A DNA stretch of 64,000 nucleotides, taken from the NCBI GenBank assembly GCA_026075535.2, contig AP026547.1, positions 6,882,001 to 6,946,000 of the forward strand, read 5' to 3'. Position 1 is the first letter of the stretch. Each line of letters opens with the position of its first letter. Shown here one piece after another: positions 21,557 to 32,797 of this stretch. The position numbers and the translations under genes were made by a program. The DNA comes from Tricholoma matsutake (lineage: Eukaryota; Basidiomycota; Agaricomycetes; Agaricales; Tricholomataceae). The notes beneath the pieces are model-generated. The model had not been told where the DNA came from and did no database searches. It saw only the letters and a list, made by a program, of their open reading frames with translations.

Positions 21557-24500
21557 GCCCTCTTTTGACAAGCTACCGTTCGCCGTCATCTTGTTCCATC
21601 TTATCTTGTTTTGTTGCATGTTTATTCACACTAATCCCAGTTATATATACTAGCAAGCATTTTTGCCTTACTTTGCAACTTTTTCGTTCCTCTCTCTGGA
21701 CGCCAATTTTTGTCATCCATTCCATGCTTGGTGCAACGCAACGTTCGAGATCTTCTCGGACTAGTCTCGGTCCCAATGCGCTTTTCTGGTGTCATTTTCT
21801 AACCGATATAAGTCAATCACATTTCGTTGCGGTACCATTAACTCGTGAGCCACGAAGGGATTGGCACAACGGGATCCTCGTCATCTCACGCCGTTGCCTC
21901 ATCTTCTCATTGTGCCTGCATGCCTCAGTACTCGTCCTCTGCCCTCAGATCAAAGCATGGCATAGCTATGTAAGTGGCTTAATTTAAAAGCCCTGTTCCG
22001 AAGGTTGTGGCATTGTCGGCATCCTCGTGACTTTCCGTTTCTCCCTTCAATCCCCGAAACGATGCAGCGTATCTCCCAAGCACGATGCAAGATCTAGGTC
22101 AAACCTTTCCGTCATTGATTCAGAATTTTTGCGTTCCAGGAATTCTGGATCCCCTCGTTGTCTTTTAGAACATTCATCCTGGGAAGATAAATCCATGGTG
22201 TATGTCATTGATGCATTGTTTTACCTCACAGAACATCGTGCTATGCACAAGCCATTAAATAGTGAGTGATAGTGAGTGATAAATCCTTCGCATTGTTTTG
22301 TTGCACTTGTTCTAAATAAATTGCTAGAAGACGAGAGTAGGGGATTTCCTCGGCAGCCCTTCCCCCGACTGTGACGACGCTAGACTGAATCACTTATCTC
22401 AACCGTACGTAACACCCCATATTACTCTTATTGTCATCAGAGTGATCTATGTTCGCATGGGGCTGTGGTTATAAAGGCCATAGTCCGCGGATCGCCATGA
22501 TCTCGTACCTCGTCAACACACGATCATAGACATCGCGTTTCCTTCTCACACCGGGCGAATCCATACATTGCAAGATTCTACACAGGGTGTTGCTTTGCCG
22601 GTCGATATATAGCCGCCCAGGAACAAGAAAGGGCGCATGTTTCGAAGACCAGGGAGCAAACCGTGTTGTCTGGCAAATCCTAAATGGTTTTATTATCCTC
22701 GTCTCTACAAGGCAAGCCGGTATCCATTGCGATTGCAGTCCACTCCGGGCGACATGTCGAATCGTCGAATCGGATCTGCTTTGAATGCGGTACGTCATGT
22801 GAGATATCATCATTGTTGGGAGAGATTTTTTACCGGAAGGTATGCTCATTAACCTGGTCATACCCTATCTTTGACTGCTCAACCGAGGGGCGTGTAGGTG
22901 CCTTACCACCCTGTGTAGCCAAAAGCTGCTTGACCACCCCTTTTTCGATCAGATATCAGCTGGCTTTCCATCCGTTCCATTCTCGCACCTCATCTGTTAC
23001 ATTTGGCATCGACGGCGCGGCGTCTACCGCCCCTCACCGTACAGAGCCATATCCTTGCCTGACAATGCTTGTCGCCACGGCCTTTGAAATTCCAGTGGCC
23101 TCTCTGGTTACACAAAATTTGTCGTCTGTATGATCTTTTATTTCAGTGTCGTATGTACCAGATATCTGATAGGCCATACTTAAGTTGATCTAACTGGGGC
23201 GGCTGAACGAACGCTTGGCAACCGTTTAGGCAGTAGCATAACTCAACAATCGTTCATCTTATGCGGCTATCTGCCATAGCTATTGGCCTTGGCTAAATTG
23301 CGCCATTCTGCAAGCAAGGTGAGCTTTGCGTGCGTGAAGTACATAATATTGACGAGTGTAGCGCTAGAGCGTAGAATAATACGAAAATCTGGGAGCGCCC
23401 AAAGTCTCGTCGACCTTTATCCGCTATTTTTCGTGGACGCTAAAAATATTATGTTTTTCTTCTACCTATTATTGGCATCATGTCTCATCCTTGGCGACGT
23501 CAACATTCTGATTGGATCAAGTCATGACTGTTAGAGCAGGTATTCCGGAAACAACAGCTCCAACAGACCCACAAAAGTCAAATACATTTTTTTCTGTGAA
23601 GCGTGGTTTACAACTTACGGCAACTAATTTTTCTGCGGCTTAGTGCTACCTTATACCTTATAGGCCGGTGAAAAAGGTTTCACGAAGCTTGTTTACCGAA
23701 TGCGTTTGAGTATACGATTCGTTGTCCCGCGGACAGAAGGGACCGTTACGATATTGACGATATCAAGGTAACTGAACGCGTGCTTCACGCTTATTACTGC
23801 TTCAGCATCTGGGTGTCCGTTGTACACAAAACGCCACATGAAATATGCTTCTTCAGCAACAACTACAAGATCCTCAATCCTATTCTCTGCGATCATCAGG
23901 GCACTGTTGCCAGGCGAAACCTCCAATTCTAGCTGAGCACCACAGTTGTAATGCATCTGAATTAAATGTCTCAAGATTGTTACTTCCCTCTTCTGTCCGT
24001 GTAGCTCTCATCGTTTTGCAGCATGTTCATTACAGGCCGGGATGCTCGGGAGGAGCCGTCCTTATCACTGCCAACTGGTCATGACTGCAAAACTATAAGC
24101 AGGGTTGAGTGTCATTATATTCTGTCTGCCACCCAAATAAAGTGGACAACATCTCGACGGCTGTCGACAGCTTCAACTATATTTGGAAGGGATTTTACTG
24201 GATTATGGTATATCAAACAAGGTTGGCAAACCTCGGCAAAACAAGCATGTCCACTTACGTGAGAGATTCACTTATAGACGCTCTCGACTATTCTTTATTC
24301 GCCGCTGTATCCGTTCGAATATCCCCTTGCGCACCTGCCTGCCATAACCCATTAGATTTCGTGCCCGATTCGTTACATGACCTCCTGATGCGGAAATGAG
24401 TTGCACGCAGCGCGAATCGCGCCTTTCGCAATAAATCTACAGATTCGACATGTTGGTATCTGATTTTCAACAGATGAGATCGGACATGGTGTGTTACCCT

Positions 24501-24642
24501 TTCGATATCGTCAAGGTCACTTATGAATTTCTAAGTAAAATATCACCCAGCAGACTGGTATAAAGCCAGGAAGCTTCATCCCAAAGCCCTCACGTTACCT
24601 CTCTGGACCACATCTCTCATATTCTCTGCGTTGACCTCAAGC
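21557..24642. other. About 3 kb without a supported gene
   Basis: Frames of up to about 140 codons exist on both strands (for example 22469-22861 minus and 23693-23974 minus), but none shows a motif, a plausible splice chain or family resemblance. A short tandem repeat (agtgagtgat, twice) lies at about 22261-22280. The sequence could hold a fast-evolving gene, but nothing can be supported. Confidence 0.45.
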
Positions 24643-25896
24643 ATGAATTCCGCACACAAACAATTTATTCTTCCTGACTTTTTGGCAACGTGCCCCTTGG
24701 ATGGTGCTACTAACCCTCACTACGAACAAGGAGCTGCCGAGTCTCGCTCCTGGATCAACAGTTATGATGTCTTTACAGACAGGAAGCGTGCTTTCTTCGT
24801 ACTTGGCTCGAATGAGCTCCTCTGCTCCCATGTGTATGCGTACGCAGGTTGCGACCAATTCAGAACCTCCTGCGATTTTGTGTGTAACCATTATTTGTAT
24901 GCTCTGGGTCGTTCTCATTGGATTGCAGGTAAACCTTCTCTTCGTCGTTGACGAACTTATCGACGAACAGGATGGCAAGGATGCCCTAACTACAGGGAAT
25001 ATTTTTCTTAATGCCATGCGCGACGACACTTGGGATGATCACTCAATTTTCTCCAAGATGACCAAGGAGTTTGTACATTTCCCCTTAGACCTAAACATTA
25101 CTTTGACATTATTGCAGGTTCAGGGCACGGTTTTTTCGTCACGCTGGCTCAAAATCCACATCGCGTTTCTTAAGGCACTGGAAGGACTACTGCGCCGCTG
25201 TTGTCACAGAGGCTGAACTGCGGGAGAGGGGCGAAGTTCTTGACGTTGATTCGTTTATCGCCTTGCGCCGAGAAAACAGCGCCGTTCGTCTTTGCTTTAG
25301 TCTTATCGAGTCGTGCTATGGAACAGATTTGCCGGACGAGGTCTTTGAGGATGCAACGTTCATGGAAATATATTGGGCAGCCGTTGACCACGTTTGCTGG
25401 GCTAATGTGAGTCTCATCCGATCTGTTAGCTATAGGAAAGAAAGTAACTAGGATTTCAAAGGACGTTTATTCATACGACATGGAGCAAAGCAAAGGGATC
25501 AGCGGAAACAACATCATAACTGTCCTCATGGAAAATCGGCAGCTGGACCTTCAGACAGCGGCGGACTATGTGGGAGCTCACTGCGAGGAGCTCATGACGT
25601 GCTTTGTCGCAACCCAAACTCGACTACCATCATGGGGCTCCGCTGTCGATTCACAGGTAGCTCGATTCATTGCAGGGCTAGGATATTGGATGAAAGGGAA
25701 CCTTGAGTGAGTTCAATGCCCCGCCGAAATTGGCCAATTGTTGATGATATCATCACTCAGTTGGAGTTTTGAAAGCCAACGGTACTTTGGTCCCAAGCAC
25801 TTGGAGGTCAAAATTACTCGTCTTGTGACTTTGCGACCACGAGAGCGGCCCGAGGAGCTCGATTTTGAGTCTGATAGCGAGAGTGATTTTGCATGA
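24643..25896 (+). CDS. Sesquiterpene synthase (class I terpene cyclase, basidiomycete type)
   Basis: Mg2+-dependent cyclase converting farnesyl diphosphate to a sesquiterpene. Start [20 protein letters not shown] is typical of agaric enzymes. The aspartate-rich motif DELIDEQDG follows the first intron. The NSE motif [13 protein letters not shown] is formed across the intron near 25407-25451. The C-terminal RY pair is in [10 protein letters not shown] donor GTTTGT after AAGGA (about 25064) is needed to keep frame into FRARFFRH and the RFLRHWKDY helix. The stop is TGA at 25894-25896, and the tail is acidic. About 345 residues after splicing, normal for the family. The first motif is DExxD rather than DDxxD, as in many fungal synthases. 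The product cannot be predicted from sequence alone. It lies tail-to-tail with a mevalonate kinase coding region 480 bp away. Confidence 0.9.
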
Positions 25897-26378
25897 CTGC
25901 AAAGTTGCCTTCTTCCGTCCCATCTCTACTTCCTCGTATAATTTACTACATAACTATTAAGTTATCGCTCCTGCGTAATTAAGGATGTACTGTACGTTAT
26001 AGGATACCCGCAAAATCATGTCGAGGCTGGACTCTGGTAACCTTCGTGATATCGATCATTTGAGTCCAAAGTCCTCGAAGATTGGGTACACAGTTTCTGA
26101 TAGGTGTTCTAAATTCTTGTCTTGGACGATCAGGCCTCTGTGGAAGAGAAGATTTGAGTCATAGATCAAGGTCGAAAACTGTGCTCAGCATGCATGATAA
26201 GTATGTCTGGCGTGCTGACCAGTACTCCGAATAATATTACATAAATACACACTCGGAACGAGTGTTGTTACAGATATCTACATGCATTTCAGGTTCCGCG
26301 TTCTACGATCAGATAACTCGCATCTAATAGATCCGTCCAGACATAAGGACCAATATCCCCTAGCAGCGCGAAGGGCAA
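25897..26378. other. Convergent intergenic region
   Basis: 480 bp between the sesquiterpene synthase stop and the mevalonate kinase stop. No frame or repeat of note; probably the two 3' untranslated regions. Confidence 0.5.
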
Positions 26379-29300
26379 TCAAACATATAGCCAACGTCCT
26401 AGCCCGTCTGCCCAAGCAGTAAGTTCTGAGTTAGACCTCGTCTCGAACGATGGGCGTAGAGGTTCGAATTCACTCATGTCCTCCGTATTCTTAGACTCTG
26501 GGCGCAATGACTCATCTGGGATAGGTGTTTCGGGGGGCGTCACCTGGCCGAGGTCCTGCACTGAGCGAAGAGCAGCAGATTTACGGTTGCGGTGCCCATA
26601 TGGCGACAAGATTCCGAGTCCATATCCGCCAACAGATGTGAGATACGGTTCGAAGCCCCCGCGGATCAGTTCACTGATTAGATCCTGCAAGTCTTGTGCC
26701 TTGAAATCTGGGGGTGGTGACGGTATAAGATCGCTTGACAACTGACTGAACGACTCCTCATACGCACCATCCGGTACTAAGGTGACCGCACATCCACCTC
26801 CGCCCGCCCCCGTGAGCTTGGTGCTCAGTCCATAAGGTCCCGCTGCCGTCGTGGATTTGATAGACTCCAGCGAGGGGTGCGAAACTCCCAGCTCTACGAG
26901 ATGTTGATGATTTTCATGAATAAGAGCCTACAACATGAGTCAGGCACATCATTGTTTAAGCAAGGCCAGAGCTCACCGACAACACGGATATCAATGATTC
27001 ACGAGGCAGCTCCGGATCCGCCAAAGTTCTTCTGGCTTCGTCGCTAATACTCTGAATGGCCTGCAGCATGCCATTAACCAACTCGGGTTCCTGAAATTGC
27101 ATGATGTAGATTAGCCTCTTATTTCTTCGCCCACTGATGTTCCGGAGTCCTTACGTGGGCCTTTTTTTCTCCAACGCCGGCGACGAGCTTCTTCGTATCT
27201 CGCGGAACCTTTGAATTGGTCAATAAGAATCGCAAGGACTTGAATCTAGGGAGTACATGATCCGTCAGGTACAGAGTTCAGGTCCATTAGAGGAGAGTAG
27301 GACCTACCCCTGGATCATTTCCATTCCACCGTTCCTCCCAAAGCCAGCCCGAGTGTAGGCCAAAGCACCGCCGAAGACTGAAACGCTGTTATCTACACCG
27401 CTCGGATTGCCGTGGAGTATTTTCTCCGCCACAAATGCCCATCGATTGACTTCTTCCGCCACTGTCGGCGGGATAGCTCGTCGGCCTTGATGTGAAATGT
27501 GAACGTGGCCTGCAGTAGACGTAGGGGCCGGGGGTAATGGTAAGCCGATCCGTCGTTGGAGTAGCAATATCGCTGATGCTGCGCAAGTAGAGAATGAGGC
27601 AGAAGAGCCGAGGCCTGCGCCGACGGGGAGTGTTGATCGCACAGTGAAATTGAAGGACAGTCTATTAAGGGGTGAGGATTGAGAAGTCCACGGCGAAGAT
27701 TAACACACCTTTCTCCGTCCTTTGCAAGGATCAGATACATGTAGAGGAATGCTAAAGATGCCGCCTTGGCACTCTTTCTGTTTGCGTCGATTCCTTTCAA
27801 AGGCCCTGCGGAAATGGCATCGATCAGTTTCTGATCTAGCACCTCCGGGTGTTCGCTGCCCGCAGGTACGGGTGTCACATCATCCCAAGGCAACGTGTCA
27901 AGGTCCCATTCGTGATAGAAGTTCTCGATGTCATTGAAGTGTACAGAGAGCTTTCCGTCATTTCTAGGGGTCGCAAGGCCATAGCACCGGAGGTCCACAG
28001 AAGCAGCAATTGCAGTCTACAGATTTGGTAAGTAAGAGGAGTCTAAGGTACTAGAGAGGAGGAGATGGTCCTCCGGAAATGAAGTCAGAGGTAGGGGAAA
28101 TTTCCCAACTTCCTTGATAATCTCAAAATCGATGATAAAATCCAATAACTCACCATGCCATAAACAACCGCATGCTCGCCAAACAAGATGACTTTTCCGG
28201 GTGCGCTGACAAACAACTCTCCTTCGATGCTTCCTCCATCCGATGCCAGTTGCTCAACTGCTCGACTTATCGTCTCTCCAGCACCAAAGACGCGCGCACG
28301 AACATATTTGTTATGCACAGTATTGAACTCGATAGCACCCGCAGCAATAAGCGCCCTTTCGAGGTCATCCAACAGGTCGTGCGGGTCTTCGATACCAACG
28401 CACAAGCGAATGAGGTCCTCTGGTAGGCCACGAGCTGCACGAGTAGCTGGATCGATCGATGCGTGGCTATGTGAACACCAGGGGTGATCAGAACTTTCTG
28501 CTCATGTCTTCTAAAAAAAAAAATGTTGTGCTCACGACATGACGCAGGGCATGCTAATTAAGCTATTCACACAGCCAAAACTCACACTTATGCCCCATAG
28601 CCTCGTCCCGCCAACTATGTTTTCGCTTAAAACTTTGCTTCCCGTCTCGAAACTGAGGACTGCTCCGTTCCCATCTGCAATTCTCTTGTGAATGTCTCTG
28701 CCTGGATGATCAACAATCCCAGGATAATTGACATGGAATCCCAACGCATTGAGGTAATCTGCAACCATATTCGCGTTGGTTTGCTGACGATCCATACGCA
28801 GTGCTAGGGTTTTAATTCCGCGGAGAAGGAGGAAAGCATCAATCGGAGCAAGGGCGTTACCAATGGCGTTGATTGTAAATGCCAGTTGCTATTTACACCC
28901 TGTCAGACTGCAAGGTACGGCATGATACTGTTAAACGTTACCTTGGCAATATCATCCCTGTTACATACTATGACTCCCGCCATGAGGTCATGGTGTCCGC
29001 TAAGATACTTTGTAGCGCTGTCGTACACGATGTCGGCGCCGTGTTCCAGAGGCCTTTGTAGATATGGGCTCATCATGGTGTTGTCCACGATAATAATGGC
29101 GTTTGGAGCGCATTCTTTGACATCCTTGCTGATAGTCGCCAGGTCCGCGATTTTGAGCAATGGGTTAGTGGGCGACTCCAACAGAACCATGGCAGTCTTT
29201 GTCGGATGTATGAGAGCATGTAATGAGGCAGGATCAGTCGTATCGACGTGGTGTACCGTGACACCGACGTGGCTCCGAATATATGTCAGAAGACGATTGG

Positions 29301-29739
29301 TCCCTCCATACAGGTCGTCTCCTGCAATTACTTCATCTCCGGGCTTGAGCAGTCGCAGGATAACGTCAAGTGCAGCCATGCCGGAAGACACGGCGAATGC
29401 ATGGTCAGCCGATGAGATCTTGGCAATATGGTGTTCTGCACATACGATCTAATCAACGAAGTGCATTTGAAGACCTAGTAACGTACCAAGATGGCTTCTA
29501 GTTGGGTTACCGCTCCTACTATAATCATACTCGTTGCCTATCCCCTTGAAAGTAGACGTTTGGTAGATCGGGACAGAACTGCTCCCATACTGATCCTTCA
29601 TGGTAGGGTTTTCTACTGTCGCACATAGAGTCGAGAACCTGTACGGTTTCCGTGGTCTCATCGGGGACTCAGGCTCCGGCGTAGGTAGATCATGCATGGG
29701 TGCTTTTACCAAAGCGTTGGGGTCAATAGATGGCGCCAT
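26379..29739 (-). CDS. Cystathionine beta-lyase fused in frame to mevalonate kinase
   Basis: Two enzymes in one reading frame. The N-terminal half (29739 to about 28320) is a PLP-dependent Cys/Met-metabolism lyase of the STR3 type. It has SSVPIYQTSTFKG, DYSRSGNPTR, the YGG motif (DDLYGGTNRLL), the PLP-lysine segment YDSATKYLSGHHD, and a C-terminal LCVGIEDPHDLLDDLERAL. With no stop, the exon continues through a linker of about 40 residues into FVSAPGKVILFGEHAVVYG, the start of mevalonate kinase. Kinase motifs follow: PVGAGLGSSAS (ATP-binding GHMP loop) and KLTGAGGGGCAVTL. The stop is at 26379. The lyase makes homocysteine from cystathionine; the kinase phosphorylates mevalonate in isoprenoid synthesis. 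No Met usable for a separate kinase exists in frame near the junction. About 950 residues spliced. Both domains look intact. An assembly artefact seems unlikely because the junction lies within one exon. Confidence 0.82.
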
Positions 29740-30007
29740 CTCGTATCAAAAAATTTATGTTGCCGTAAGGTGTCCAGGCCCGTCCTCGTTTCCGGAATAC
29801 GAGGTATAAATGCAGGATATAAGAGAAAGAATAAGAATGCTGAGTGTTCAGCGTACACTGTTACAGTTGCAATTTGAAGTGGTGATTGCGTGCTCAAGTT
29901 ACTTAAAACTTTGCGCTCAGCGCCTATCCTCGCCTATCACCTTCTCGTAATTTTAGATTTATACTTCCGACAGCGTCTCCATTATACTTATCGATTTCTC
30001 TCACCGC
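29740..30007. promoter_or_regulatory. Divergent promoter, fusion gene and ZNHIT1-like gene
   Basis: 268 bp separate the two divergent ATGs. No distinct element is recognised beyond AT-rich stretches near 29940-30000. Confidence 0.45.
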
Positions 30008-30697
30008 ATGCCACCAAAGAGATCAAGAGAACAATGCAGGTATTCGCCTCGTTGTAAGGATTATAGACTGAATGTGCGACAGATGCTCGACAAGCACGCA
30101 ATACCACTACACAAGGTTTGACATCCGAAATCATCGCGAAACGAACCAAACGACATCTTGACGAGCTTGAGGTAAGCTATCCTAGCATGTGGCCTTTCTT
30201 CATTACATATTACATACATGAAGCGGTCGAACTATGCGGAGACCAATCTTCTGGCCGGTGAAGACGACGAAGAAGGCGTCAGCAAGAAAGGACGAGCAAG
30301 GCAAACCATCTCTGACAAACGCAATCTCAATATTTTGGGGTCGTCCGCGGCTGCGAAAAAGAAGAAGTCGACAATGAGCGTTCGGACCGCGTTGCTTTAC
30401 CGCAAAAACCTTGCGACTCTCATCGAAGAATCAGTAAGCAATGCAACCTGGTCTTCCTGTGCTCTGCGGCAACCTGCTGAGCTCCCTTCTCCTGTTCAGA
30501 ACATTGCGTCTCTACCGCCGTCTATCCCTACGTATTTGACCTCTATCACTCCTCCGTCCGCGTACCCACCGCGAATGTTGTGTTCTGTGTGCGGATATTG
30601 GGGGGCATATAGATGTCGTCGATGTGCCATGCCATATTGTGACCGAAATTGCGAAGCAGTCCATGCCGAGACTCGTTGCGAAAAACGGGTGGTATGA
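30008..30697 (+). CDS. HIT zinc-finger protein, ZNHIT1/Vps71-like (SWR1 complex)
   Basis: Nuclear protein resembling the SWR1/SRCAP remodeller subunit that helps deposit H2A.Z. Start MPPKRSREQ at 30008. The next exon carries ARQARNTTTQGLTSEIIAKR and TKRHLDELE, then RSNYAETNLLAGEDDEEG. A basic stretch (AAAKKKKSTMSVRTALLYR) precedes the C-terminal HIT finger, with ligands CSVCGYWGAYRCRRCAMPYC and then Cys, His and Cys. The stop is TGA at 30695-30697. Keeping frame from exon 1 to exon 2 requires a GC-AG intron (30036-30082); the adjacent GT donor would shift the frame. A 66-bp intron after IEES (about 30432-30499) is likely but also open in frame, so its removal is uncertain. Confidence 0.72.
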
Positions 30698-32797
30698 ATC
30701 TTGAATTCCGATTGATATCCGCAACTATTTTCTGCCTAACGGACGTCTGCTCGGTTCATATTCTTGCTATGGTCATCCGCCAGACGTTGGAGCACCAGTA
30801 CACGAATTTCGATGATAGGAGGATCTGTCACCTCCGGGCCTAACTTGAGGTTGTAACACGAGGCGTTAGGTAAGTTGAATCTCCAATATTAATATAGAAG
30901 GCAGATTGCATATTTTTTCTCCCTCGCATGTTGCAATCGAAAGTGGGGCAGCACACTTTGGTTGCAGCATTGCTCGTATACAAAACCAAGCAAATCGGTC
31001 CTTGTTCAATTTATGTAGCTTCAGCGAAATGATCAAAGTAAATCCATGGCCTTGGGAGGGCACGACGATGGAAGAAGCTGGCACAGTCCACTCCGTCTTT
31101 TTCCGTTGGCGGGATAGAAGGGTATGCGAGTTGATGAAGGTATCTAGCGTATGAGGAATATGGCTTTCTACTGGAAAAACTGTGAGGTTCGCTTGCGGTC
31201 TTGCGTGAGGTTGTATAAATCAAAACTACATGACGATGGTCAGTGGAAAAGATCAAACCAAACTGTAAACAAATAATAAGAGCATCCTGTCGTAAGATGT
31301 GGTTAAACGAGTCGCGACGAAGCTCAATATCAAGGTATATATCCTCTGGAAGATCTGGGTGACGAAAGCCGGTGGAAAATAGTAAGAAATTCGAAGTCGC
31401 AGCAGATGATATGCAATTTTATATTAACCTCCTTGGGGCGCTGCAGATGTGACGGAAAAATGAACGGCAAGGTTTTCACATCCTTCAACACACCTTGGTG
31501 CTGGATAAAGGCTGCATGTTGAAGGCAATGTTTATGCCATGTAGCGCGAAACATAAGGGATCAATCGACACCATCGTCCGAAAGATCCAAGAGAAGGCTA
31601 AGTACGACGTTTACCTTCACTTCTCCAGCCTCTGCATCAGTCTGCTGCAACCTGTAACATGAATCATTTGCAAAGGGGATATCCACTCTTCCCAGTGCCG
31701 AAGCATTTTATACATACCTTGTTTTTCTGTGGCAGGGCTCCATCTTCCAACAAAATTTTACGTCGCCCATTCGTCACCTCGGACAACCAATTACACGCTC
31801 CAGCCGTCAACGTATCGTATGGTAAACACAGAATGGACTGGGGAGGAGAGGGAATGGATGTAATAAGTCAGACCAGTCCATCAGGCATCAGTGTATGCTC
31901 AATTTTCTTTATTAAAGCTCACATCAGGAGATCAGGGTTTCTTTGGTTTTATCGTCCGCTATTTGTCATGGCTATCTAAAATAGTTGGATTATGTACCCT
32001 TCGACCTACCTGTACAACGGCACCGTCACACTTGAGTAACTTTGAAGCACACTGTCGTAATCAAGTCACAATTAAGGACTCATTGCATTCAGGTTGCCTG
32101 AATGGAACTTCGAGATTTCAACTGGCAGTACTTTGTAAACTTGTGACCTGGCGACAGACCTGCAATGCATTTTCTGTAATTTCTTTACTAGTTGCTACTA
32201 GGTATTGCAATGTGCCAGACACATAGGTCATGTTGTGAGCAAGGGGTGGGCATGTTTTCGTTCATGCTATAGCTACATCCAATGAGGTAGAATATTTAAA
32301 TCTGTTGTGTAATGTTACGTAGACCTCACGTATTAACGGTTGTAGCATATTCCTTCACAATTGGCATACAGCAGTCGCTCTTGCCTTATGTTGTCTTCAT
32401 CCCTGTTTGCACTTGATATTACAACATGCTAGCAGAGTATAGTTATAAGGGATGTCAAGTCGCAATCTGCTGTGTGAGTTGCATTGTAAATAACTGATTC
32501 GGCATCTTGCCTGTTCACACTTGATATTACAACATGCTGGCAGAGTTGATCTCAAATCATGCTAGTTTCTAGCACATGCAAACCATATACATTCTCAAAA
32601 CATAATATAGCAAATTGTAATATAGCAGAGGAACCAGACATCCGTTAAGGAAATAACAACAAAACGGCAAGAACAGACTTGGAAGCGGTGTCGGTGACCT
32701 AGCTTCATCCCCGGTGTCATGCACAGGGCACAGCATCAGTGCTGTAGAAGTCATAGATTGGTACAAAGACATATGATGTTCATTCATTTTAGTGATC
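30698..32797. other. About 2.1 kb without a supported gene; border of the transposon-rich half
   Basis: No exon chain or motif was found on either strand. It contains the dispersed 37-bp repeat pair at 32402 and 32510. The 3' border of the Plavaka element must lie near its right end, but terminal repeats were not identified. Confidence 0.45.
32402..32546. repeat. 37-bp direct repeats 71 bp apart
   Basis: Positions 32402-32438 and 32510-32546 carry the same sequence around cttgatattacaacatgct, with three mismatches. They lie about 250 bp beyond the end of the Plavaka coding region and could be subterminal repeats of that element, but this is not shown. Confidence 0.7.

Noticed and set aside
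22469..22861. 130-codon minus-strand frame
   Set aside because: No motif, overlapping open frames on the other strand, no splice partners.
23693..23974. 93-codon minus-strand frame with plausible amino-acid composition
   Set aside because: No recognisable domain or neighbouring exon; could be part of a gene but cannot be supported.
24960..25180. Apparent frameshift in the sesquiterpene synthase
   Set aside because: Using donor GTTTGT, 4 bp before the obvious GTACAT, restores the frame through FRARFFRH.
28085..28405. Separate kinase gene starting inside this exon
   Set aside because: No in-frame ATG precedes the kinase core; out-of-frame ATGs near 28302 and 28236 do not give the kinase sequence.
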